64,000 nucleotides of DNA from Rhodococcoides fascians A25f (GTDB lineage: Bacteria; Actinomycetota; Actinomycetes; Mycobacteriales; Mycobacteriaceae), in contig NZ_CP049744.1 in the NCBI RefSeq assembly GCF_000760935.2, positions 5,115,501-5,179,500 of the forward strand. Reading direction: 5' to 3'. Below the pieces are notes generated by a model, which did no database searches, was not told the DNA's origin, and was given only the letters and a program-made list of their open reading frames with translations. This document shows positions 40,481-48,500 of this stretch, piece after piece. How positions within the stretch are numbered: the first letter of the stretch is position 1; each line of letters begins with the position of its first letter. Made by a program: the position numbers and the translations under genes.

Positions 40481-41509
40481 TCAGCCGGCGTTGTTCACGG
40501 CGGCTGCGAGTCCGTCGACCAGGGTCGGCAGGAAGTACGGAATCGACAGTGCCGTCGGGCCCACTGCAGCTCCGGCTTCCTGGCCGACGAATCCTGCGAC
40601 TGCACCCGCGGCAACGGCCGGAATCTGCCGTGACACAGGCGAATCGACGAACTGCTGCAGGGCGTCGTCGGTGTCGACCTGAGTGAACACCACATCCGCG
40701 TCGATTTTCGAGATGTTCTCTGCCGAGACGGTGGTCGAGTACGTGGCGTCGTCGGTCGCGAGATCGGTCACCGATGCAGGCGAGACGAAGCCGAGATTCT
40801 CGAGCAGCTCCACTCGGGGGTCCGACGGGAGCAGCAGGTAGTACACGTCGGCAGCCTCGGACACGTATGCGATCGAACGGCCGTCGAATTCGGGATGCTG
40901 CGCACCTGCCTCGCTCACCTGCCGGTCCAGATCCGAGACCAGATCGCGGGCCCGATCCGGAACGCCCAGAACATCTCCGGTGGTGGTGATGACATCGCGC
41001 CACGGCGTCGACCACAGCTCTTCGGGCGGAGCGATGACGGGGATTCCAGCGTCGGTCACCGCGTCGTACTCGGCCTGCGTCAGGCCGGAGTGCGGGGCCA
41101 GCAGCACATCGGGATCGGCGGCGAGCACCTTCTCGACCGTCAACGCATTGGTGACGTTGTCGAGCAGAACCGGTGCCGCCTCGCCGCTCGCGTCGATGGC
41201 GTCGGAGATCCACGGGTAGATCAGATCGTCGCCGCCGCCGTATTCGGCCGCGGGCATGGCCACCGGCACGACGCCGAGCGCGAGTACCGCGTCCGTTGTG
41301 CCGAAGCCCCAGGTCGCAACCCGTTGAGGCACAGCGTCGAGGGTGGTCTCGCCGTACATGTGTTGCACGGTCAGCGGAAACGAGCCGGTGGATGACACCG
41401 CGGTCGGAGTCTCGGCGGTATCGGAAGAGCTGCAGCCCGCGAGTGCGATGGACCCGGCCAACGCGGCGGTGAGCACGGCAGCGAATCGAATAGTTGCGCG
41501 ATGAGTCAT
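40481..41509 (-). CDS. Iron-siderophore-binding lipoprotein
   Basis: A 342-residue binding protein. The signal peptide ends at LAGC with Cys26 as the lipid-anchored residue. The mature part has the two-lobed type III fold: TLDAVPQRVATWGFGTTDAVLALGVVPVAMP, then VEKVLAADPDVLLAPHSGLTQAEYDAVTDAGIPVIAPPEE, the motif of FepB/FhuD/CeuE-type proteins. It would deliver ferric siderophore to an ABC permease, not encoded here. An IdeR-type box lies 30 bases before its start, so iron should repress it. Confidence 0.9.
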   Translation of the reverse strand: MTHRATIRFAAVLTAALAGSIALAGCSSSDTAETPTAVSSTGSFPLTVQHMYGETTLDAVPQRVATWGFGTTDAVLALGVVPVAMPAAEYGGGDDLIYPWISDAIDASGEAAPVLLDNVTNALTVEKVLAADPDVLLAPHSGLTQAEYDAVTDAGIPVIAPPEELWSTPWRDVITTTGDVLGVPDRARDLVSDLDRQVSEAGAQHPEFDGRSIAYVSEAADVYYLLLPSDPRVELLENLGFVSPASVTDLATDDATYSTTVSAENISKIDADVVFTQVDTDDALQQFVDSPVSRQIPAVAAGAVAGFVGQEAGAAVGPTALSIPYFLPTLVDGLAAAVNNAG

Positions 41510-41538
41510 GAATGTCCTGTATGTCGGTGATCGGACTT

Positions 41539-41557
41539 ATAGGTTAGCCTTAGCTAT
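41539..41557. promoter_or_regulatory. IdeR/DtxR-type iron box
   Basis: ATAGGTTAGCCTTAGCTAT follows the IdeR 19-base consensus (TWAGGTTAGSCTWACCTWA) with about three mismatches: the left half and centre are intact and the right half is weaker. It lies between the divergent siderophore-binding gene and the dioxygenase/Tat genes, and could govern both. No other copy was spotted in the window. Confidence 0.75.
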
Positions 41558-41685
41558 CCATGTCGGTAAAACCGACCGCCCGGGGCTCACAGGAACCTCG
41601 CAGTGAGAGTCCAGGGTTCTCACCGGAACATCCCAGAGTATTGGCATTACCGAAAAGAACCGATGCCATCTCAGGAGATCAGACG

Positions 41686-42696
41686 ATGCCCCCAATTCCA
41701 GAGCCCACCAACACTTCTGCCGGACCGACCTACGAGGGACGGCTGCTCGATCGCCCCACCGAAGAGGTGGTCGATCAGGGTGCCGGGTTCGACATCACCA
41801 CCCTGATCACTCGCCGCCGCGTGCTCAGCATCGTCGGCGCGGGGGCCGGAGCGGTGGCACTCGCCGCCTGCTCCTCGACGTCGAACGGCGCAAGTGTCAC
41901 CAGCACAACCACTTCCACGACGACGGCTACCGCCACCGCGAGCGCAACGAGCGAAATCCCCCAGGAGACCAACGGCCCCTACCCGGCCGACGGCACCAAC
42001 GGCGTCAATGTTCTCGAAGAATCAGGGATCGTGCGCAACGACATCACGTCCAGCCTCGACGGCGGAACCACAGTCGAGGGAACGCCACTGTCGTTCACCT
42101 TCATACTCACCGACATGGCGAACGACAATCGACCGTTCGAGGGTGCGGCCGTGTACGTGTGGCAGTGCGATGCCGCCGGCCTGTATTCGATGTACTCCGA
42201 GGGCGTCGAAGACGAGACGTACCTGCGCGGCATTCAAGCTGCCGGTGCCGACGGTACGGTGACGTTCGAGACCATCGTCCCCGGCTGCTATTCCGGTCGA
42301 TGGACCCACATGCACTTCGAGGTCTATCCCGACGCGGCGTCGGCAACCAACGCGGACAACGCCATTGCCACCTCGCAGGTCGCGTTCCCTCAGGACATGC
42401 TCGACGCGATCTACCAGCTCGACACCTACCCGAGCTCCGCGAAGAACCTGGCCCAGCTCGGCAGCCTCGACAACGACAACGTCTTCGGCGACGGCTACGA
42501 CCTCGAGATGGGGACGTTCTCGGGCGACCCCACATCCGGTTACGTCGGGTCCTTGGCCGTGGCCATCGACACCACCACCGAACCCGCCGCAGGCGGCGGC
42601 GGAGCACCTGCCGGAGGTGGCGGTCAGCCTCCGATGGGCGGCGGCACTCCCCCAGCAGGCGGCCCACCGGCTGACGGCGCCGCACCCACCAACTGA
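41686..42696 (+). CDS. Tat-exported, lipid-anchored intradiol ring-cleavage dioxygenase
   Basis: A 336-residue protein. The Tat signal is ITRRRVLSIVGAGAGAVALAAC (shown here in part as RRRVL at 43-47), with Cys62 in a lipobox. A Ser/Thr linker leads to the intradiol dioxygenase domain. Its four iron ligands are visible: Tyr167 (GLYSMY), Tyr202 (PGCYSGR), His208 and His210 (THMHFE). The C-terminus is a Gly/Pro-rich tail. Extracellular members are known to cleave catechols. AGGAG at 41673-41677 sets this ATG. It heads a run with tatA, tatC and tatB, and diverges from a siderophore-binding lipoprotein gene, so a catecholate ligand is a plausible substrate. Confidence 0.88.
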   Translation: MPPIPEPTNTSAGPTYEGRLLDRPTEEVVDQGAGFDITTLITRRRVLSIVGAGAGAVALAACSSTSNGASVTSTTTSTTTATATASATSEIPQETNGPYPADGTNGVNVLEESGIVRNDITSSLDGGTTVEGTPLSFTFILTDMANDNRPFEGAAVYVWQCDAAGLYSMYSEGVEDETYLRGIQAAGADGTVTFETIVPGCYSGRWTHMHFEVYPDAASATNADNAIATSQVAFPQDMLDAIYQLDTYPSSAKNLAQLGSLDNDNVFGDGYDLEMGTFSGDPTSGYVGSLAVAIDTTTEPAAGGGGAPAGGGGQPPMGGGTPPAGGPPADGAAPTN

Positions 42697-42727
42697 TCCC
42701 CTCTCCCCACACCCCGAAGGAAACATC

Positions 42728-42943
42728 ATGTTGCACAACCTCACCGGATGGCACGCCCTCATCGTTCTCGCCATCCTGCTGCTCGTGTTCGGCTCCACCA
42801 AACTCCCGTCACTCGCCAAGGGCGTCGGCCAATCGCTGCGCATCCTCAAAGACGAAGTGCGCGAGGACAAAAACGCGGCACTCCGCGATGACGCGGTTGC
42901 CGACGCTTCGTCCGCCACAGTTCCGTACCGACACGCGTCGTGA
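42728..42943 (+). CDS. tatA: Sec-independent translocase TatA
   Basis: A 71-residue TatA-like protein: one N-terminal helix (GWHALIVLAILLLVFGSTKLPSLA) with the FG hinge, followed by the amphipathic helix KGVGQSLRILKDEVREDK and a polar tail. It would form the translocation element with TatC. GAAGGA lies before the ATG. It follows the dioxygenase gene by 31 bases and overlaps tatC by four (GTGA). It is the second component of a compact tatACB set. Confidence 0.88.
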   Translation: MLHNLTGWHALIVLAILLLVFGSTKLPSLAKGVGQSLRILKDEVREDKNAALRDDAVADASSATVPYRHAS

Positions 42944-43803
42944 TCACGGCCACCGCCGCGCGGGCTACCGCTCCACGGAGCACTGCCTCGCGGGCTACCG
43001 CTCCGCGGGGCGCTACCACACGGGCTACCGCTCCGCGGGGCACCATGCCCCTGGCAGGGCATATGCGCGAGGCACGTCGCCGTGCAATCCGCGCGGCGGT
43101 GTCCCTGCTCGTCGGCATAGCAATCGGGTTCGCCCTCTCCGACCAGATTCTCGATATCCTCCGCGCACCCGTCGAGGAACTCGCCCTCTCGCGCGAAGCC
43201 AGTCTCAACTTCGAAACTGTCACCGGCGCTTTCGATCTCGAACTGAGAATCGCCCTGTTCGCCGGCGTGATCGTGTCGAGTCCAGTCTGGTTGCGTGAGC
43301 TGTTCGCCTACCTCACTCCCGGTTTGACGCGTCGCGAGAAGAAGTACGTGTACGGATTCTCCGCCGCCGCGGCCCCACTGTTCGTGGCCGGGTGCATGTT
43401 CGGGTTCACCATCTTCCCGCGCATGGTCAGCGTCCTTGCCGGCTTCTCCTCCGACGAGGACAGCACCATCCTCAACGCCTCGTACTACGTGGATTTCGTC
43501 ATGAAGATCGTGTTGGCGACCGGTGTCGCCTTCGTCCTTCCGGCAGTGCTGGTGATGCTCAACTGCCTCGGCATCCTCTCCGCACACAGACTGCGCAGTA
43601 GCTGGCGGCTCAGTGTCGTCGCCATTGCGTTGTTCAGCGCGCTGGTCACGCCTGCTGCCGACGTCCTGTCCATGTTCCTGGTCGCGCTACCGATGGCGAC
43701 CCTGTTCGGTGCGGCCATCGTGATCACCGAGGTACACGACAGGCGAGCTGCCAGGCGCGCCCTCACACCCTCGAAACCGGAGCTCACGTCATGTTCGGAT
43801 TGA
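42940..43803 (+). CDS. tatC: Sec-independent translocase TatC
   Basis: A 287-residue TatC with six membrane helices. The core begins MPLAGHMREARRRAIRAAVS and includes SPVWLRELFAYLTPGLTRREKKYVYGF, the Tat-signal-binding loop with its conserved Glu, and ILNASYYVDFVMKIVLATGVAF. The GTG at 42940 overlaps the tatA stop; the ~35 residues before the core are encoded by a 30-base tandem repeat (RATAPR motif) and are absent in usual TatC. ATG at 43045 would give a normal-size protein. Overlaps tatB by 13 bases. Confidence 0.88.
   Translation: MITATAARATAPRSTASRATAPRGATTRATAPRGTMPLAGHMREARRRAIRAAVSLLVGIAIGFALSDQILDILRAPVEELALSREASLNFETVTGAFDLELRIALFAGVIVSSPVWLRELFAYLTPGLTRREKKYVYGFSAAAAPLFVAGCMFGFTIFPRMVSVLAGFSSDEDSTILNASYYVDFVMKIVLATGVAFVLPAVLVMLNCLGILSAHRLRSSWRLSVVAIALFSALVTPAADVLSMFLVALPMATLFGAAIVITEVHDRRAARRALTPSKPELTSCSD
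42961..43044 (+). repeat. 30-base tandem repeat at the start of tatC
   Basis: Three tandem copies (42961-42990, 42991-43020, and a shorter one at 43021-43044) of a unit starting CGGGCTACCGCTCC encode RATAPR-type repeats in the N-terminal extension of tatC. The copies differ at a few bases, mainly at their ends. Such minisatellites change copy number by slippage in whole codons (30 bases = 10 residues), so length may vary between strains. Confidence 0.85.
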
Positions 43804-44231
43804 CCTTCGAAAAACTGTTCCTGGTCGCGATCATCGCCGGGTTCGTTCTCGGCCCCTCGCGCCTCCCCGGATACGCCCAACAACTCGGACGGGCCGTGCG
43901 CTCTGTTCGACATTTCGTCGACACCACTCGCAGTGCAGCGGAAGACGAGATGGGCGTTCCGCTGCGCCGCAGCCATTGGGAGACGATGGACGTGCGCCAG
44001 TACGACCCGCGACGCATCGTCGCCGACGCCTTACGCGAGACCGACGTCGCCCCGAGTACCGAGTGGCCCGACGAGGTCCTCGCTGAGGCCGGCCGAGTGC
44101 GACCCGGTCAGAAATATCTGATCACCGGTCCGTCGTCGCATCCACGCCGAATCCTCATCGATTCACTGCCCGAAAACGACCCACGCCGCATCGCGGCACA
44201 GGTCGTCGGCGAATGTCGCACTGCAGGTTAG
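43791..44231 (+). CDS. tatB: Sec-independent translocase TatB
   Basis: A 146-residue TatB. The helix LTFEKLFLVAIIAGFVLGPSRLPGYA is followed by QQLGRAVRSVRHFVDTTRSAAEDEMG. The tail contains MDVRQYDPRRIVADAL, a block I recognise from actinobacterial TatB, and a closing PRRILIDSL/DPRRIAAQVVG repeat of the same theme. It completes a three-component Tat translocase next to its likely cargo. Its 13-base overlap with tatC supports one operon. Confidence 0.88.
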   Translation: MFGLTFEKLFLVAIIAGFVLGPSRLPGYAQQLGRAVRSVRHFVDTTRSAAEDEMGVPLRRSHWETMDVRQYDPRRIVADALRETDVAPSTEWPDEVLAEAGRVRPGQKYLITGPSSHPRRILIDSLPENDPRRIAAQVVGECRTAG

Positions 44232-44249
44232 AACGGCGAAAGAAGGACG

Positions 44250-45302
44250 TTGAGTAACACAATCCGGCATGATGTAGCGATGACTACCAGCGTCTTGGCT
44301 GCTTCGGAGTCGGGTGTGTCCGCAATTGCGTTGTGGACCTTGATCGTCGTGGTGATCGCCGCTGTCGGTGCCGCGTGGGCTGCGTTGAGCGTGCGTCGGG
44401 TCGGCGCGAACGAGGACGTCATCTCCCGCGAGGTGGCGGCACTGCACAATGCTGTCGATCGTCAGGTGCGCCAGTCGAGCGACAACGACTCGTGGAATCG
44501 CGATCAGGTGACCGCGCGCTATCAAGAGCTGCTCTTCGCCCTCTCCAATGTCGATCGTGTTGTGGCCGAGGAGATTTCCGCAGCGGTGATCTCGACGCCG
44601 GTGGGCGATCTCGCTGCTGCGACTCGGGCCCTGAACAAGGCCTACGACCAGTTGAACCTCGCACTCAGCGCAGCACTGGTGGTTGCTCGCCGACGCGTTC
44701 ATCCATTGGCGCTGGAGTTGTCGACGGGCATCGATCGCCGAGTGTTGACCCCGCTGGCACCCGAGACCGGAATTGCCGGGCCCGCCTACGAACGCCTGCA
44801 GAGCGAGCACGCGTACATCATCAGAATGCACTCGTTGTTGCTCAAGGCGATGCGCGCCGATCTGGGTCTACTCGATCCCAGCGCCGAGGCCACACTGATC
44901 TTCACCACGAAGGAAGTGGAAACGGGGGTGCTGTCGGATCGGTCGACAGCAGCCGGACGCAGTGGGGTGCAGCTGATCAACCTGCTCGAGGATTTCGGTG
45001 TGACGCCACTGCTGGGCGCGGCGGACGACTACGTGATGTCCGACGCCCTGGTGGCCCAATGCGAAGAGCTCTACAGCGCAGTGAGCCCGTCGTTCCAGGC
45101 AGTGATGCGGCACATCGGTGACGAAATCGATCTTGCGGTTCGGCCCGACCTCACCGACGAACGTCTCGACGAGATCTACGACATCGCAGTGCGTTTGGTC
45201 GAAGCCGGATTGCGCGGAAACATCCACCGCAGAGACGGATTGGACGGCAGCAGCCTGTTCCTCATCGACCCGACACATCAGGCAGGGATCGATCGGGTGT
45301 AG
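44250..45302 (+). CDS. Membrane-anchored hypothetical protein
   Basis: A 350-residue protein with one N-terminal helix (IALWTLIVVVIAAVGAAWAAL), then a long mostly helical cytoplasmic part (VAALHNAVDRQVRQ, AATRALNKAYDQLNLAL, AYERLQSEHAYIIRMHSLLLKAMRADL). No catalytic motif seen. The start is unclear: a TTG at 44250 follows AAGGA too closely, and an ATG at 44280 also keeps the helix. It follows tatB by 18 bases and may be read with it. I recognise no family. Confidence 0.65.
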   Translation: MSNTIRHDVAMTTSVLAASESGVSAIALWTLIVVVIAAVGAAWAALSVRRVGANEDVISREVAALHNAVDRQVRQSSDNDSWNRDQVTARYQELLFALSNVDRVVAEEISAAVISTPVGDLAAATRALNKAYDQLNLALSAALVVARRRVHPLALELSTGIDRRVLTPLAPETGIAGPAYERLQSEHAYIIRMHSLLLKAMRADLGLLDPSAEATLIFTTKEVETGVLSDRSTAAGRSGVQLINLLEDFGVTPLLGAADDYVMSDALVAQCEELYSAVSPSFQAVMRHIGDEIDLAVRPDLTDERLDEIYDIAVRLVEAGLRGNIHRRDGLDGSSLFLIDPTHQAGIDRV

Positions 45303-45505
45303 CCGGCCTCAGGGCGTAAGTTAGGAACAACTCGACGCAACGATCAAGGCGACGGATAGGGCGAGAGTCCGTTCCCATTCCTGCGAGCGCACACCGAGCT
45401 GTTCGACGGTTCAAAATCGCATCCCTCGAAGTGATGCGCGGAATAACTGCGGTCTCGACTGCCCCAGCGGACATCAGCTTGCCAAACCGCGTTCCCCTAG
45501 TCCCG

Positions 45506-48500
45506 TCAGAATGCGGTTCCGTACAACACCGCCACGTCTCCGCTGATGTTCGTGGCGACAATGTACGAGCCGTTCCGGCTGGCAGTCACTTGCTGGTAAT
45601 CGCTTGCGTTGTTGTTGATGTCGATGTTGCTGGCGTAGGGGGTGCTGCGTGAGGGGTCGTTCAAGTGCTTGGACACATCGATGACGTACAGCTTGCCGTG
45701 GGTGACCACGAAGGCCCGTTTTCCGTCTGCGGTCGTCGCGATCGAGTGCGCGTAGTCATTGATGTCGATGTAGGAAACTGCGGGTTGCGCTGCCTCGAGA
45801 TCCACATAGGCCACGGTATTGCTGGTCGAGTGATTCGTGATCCAGCCTCTCGTCCCGTCCGCGCTGATTGCCATGAAACCGACTTGATCGTAGGAATCGA
45901 ACGTGTCGGTGATCCTGATGGGTTCCAGTGTTTCGGAGATCAAATCGATGACGTCCACGGAACCATTGGCGTTGTAAACCATTGCGCGCGTTCCGTTCGC
46001 GCTGATGACGACCGACCGAGGTGATCCACTGACCGCCACTGTCTGCGTCGGTTGAGTCCCGCCTTCGTTGATGATGGTCACCGTTCTGGACTGGTAATTT
46101 CCAATGATGGCTTTGGATCCGGTCGCGCTGATCGCGACAGCCACCGGGCTCGTTCCGATATTGATCGGAGCGCTGACCGACGTTGTGACGCCATCGAAGT
46201 CGAGGACTATCGCTGTGCCGTTGGATGAGTCGACGACGATTGTGCGCCGACCATCATCACTGGTGGAAATGCGGGATGCCTGGCCACCGACGTTTACCGT
46301 CGTCCTAATCGGAACGCCGGTTGAGTAGTCGACGACGGTCACCGTTCCGGCCGACCCGTTGGCTACGTACGCGCGAGTACCCGCAGCGTTCACTGCGATG
46401 TCCGTCGCAGATGAAGACAGTTCGACCTTGACTACGTCGGGCTTCGGTGCAGCAGTCGTGTCTACGACGTACAAGGCATTCGTGCCATCGATGACGAAGG
46501 ATTTCTTTCCGTCCGCAGAAGTCACGATGTCGATGGGTGCTCCGGACGCACCCAAGCTCGTCGACACCGACGCACCGATGCGGTAGTTGGTCGCAACGAT
46601 TCCTACGTCGTCGAACCCCTTCTGCAGCGCTTGGATCTCGTCCACGCTGAAACCCTGTGCTTTCGCGGAACCGATGATCGCCGAGCGGGCGTCTGTGAAG
46701 CCTGAGGTGACACTGAGCTTGTACAGCGAATGAAGCACAACCCGTTGCCATTCCACGCTGGTGACGCCCTGGGTTCGATCGTCTGCCATTGCAGCGGATA
46801 CCGCGGAGCTGAAGATCGTGCTGTTGTTATACGCTCGATATCCACCGCCGGGCTTGTCGTCGCGCTCATTTCCTTTCGATCCATCAAAATCGTCGTAGTG
46901 GTAGTGAAAGTCGTTACCCTCGTTCTTGACGGCGCCCGGAACCAGGTTGTTCCTGAACGCACATTGGGACAGAGCCTTCTGGTCGTCCGGGACGGAATCG
47001 CAGACCAGCATATCCTCGCCGAAATCGAACCGACCACGATTGCTCATCGGCTTGTTCTCGATGAGGTTGCCCATCAGGTCGGCGTACGCCTCCTTCATCG
47101 CGTAACCCTCGGGGTTGTAGTCGAGGCCCTTGCCGTCGCCCACAATCATCTTTTCGACGATGTGCGTGTATTCGTGAGCAACTATGTCGCGAGCCGCCTC
47201 ACTGCCGTATCCGAAAATCATGTCGCTCGACGCCAAATTCGTTCCAGCGCCAGCTATTATGTTGATTTTCGGAACTATATATACATCGGTTGCGTGCCCG
47301 TATGCACCGCCGTCTGCATTGTTTCTCTCCGATGGGATTTCGAATCCCAGTACGTTTCGATAATGATTCGAGACATATTGGACATACCGCAGTGCGGTGA
47401 GCGCCGCGCCATCGGGCGAACCGGTCTGCGTCTTCACGAGCACCGCGTCTTCGGCATCATCCCGCGTCGCCCTGTATACCCGCACGATCTGCCCGCTGAT
47501 TGGGTCCACGCCCTCGTAAACGAGAGTGCTTCCTTCTGTCTTGATGTTGTAGTTGAAACTCGTTCCGCCCCAGTTCCCCTGCCGGATGGCGCTGGCACCT
47601 TCGAATTCTCCATCCTCGTCGATTACGGTTCCGCTGCTCGCTCCGTTCGCGCTGACGAAGTACGTCGACACCGCACGCAGGCCAAAGCTTTTCGTGTCGA
47701 CTGCTGTTACTTGCCACGCGAGAGTCGGCCTCCCCGTGTTGGTATCAGGGACAATCACCTTCTCAGCGGTGAACGAGATCGAAGAAACGCCCGAGGCCGC
47801 TCCGGATGACTTGGCAGCGATTGCTGCCTTCACTGCGGCAATGGCTTCGGCCACCTCGTCAATACTTTCCGCCGCGGCGGTGTCAACTGCGGTCAAGTCG
47901 TTGTCGTAGGTGCTGTACAGACCGGTAACGTCGCCGGACGCATTGGTCACCAACACAATCTGGGATCCGATCACGCGAATACCGTTCTGTGTCGGGCTGG
48001 CGTAGTAGTACGTCTCAGCGAAGGCTGTGCCGTCACGCCTCACTTGCTGCACAGTCTTCGAAGTAATGTGCGCCGTATCCGCAAACTGCGACGGTGCTCC
48101 TATCAACGCGGCGACACGGTTGAGCGTCGCGGCTGCGTCGGCCGCGTCTTTCACGCTTGCATCGATGAATTTACCCTCGATAGTGCGTATTTCGCCATCG
48201 GAGTTCTCGACCACGTCGATCTGCCCTGTTGCCACGAGCTGAGCCAATTCGGAAAGCTGTATCGATGATGCCTGGGAAACCTGTTTGGCAACGATAGGGA
48301 GTGTGACGACGACGCTGGCATCGAAGCCCTTGCCGTCTGTCACGGACACCGTGAATCCCGTGGCGTCCTCCGCCGTCGTCGCATAGGCGGCGTGACGCGC
48401 TTGGGCAGTCGGCGTGAAGACGAATTGACCGGTGGCTGCGTTGACGGACAAAACACCCTTCGTTGGGTCGACGGCCGAGACAACGGTGAATCGAAGTGGA

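Noticed and set aside
42022..43587. 521-codon leftward frame opposite the dioxygenase and tat genes
   Set aside because: Antisense to four recognisable genes; low-complexity translation.
45303..45505. Possible terminator or RNA gene between two convergent genes
   Set aside because: No stable hairpin or RNA motif found in the 203 bases.
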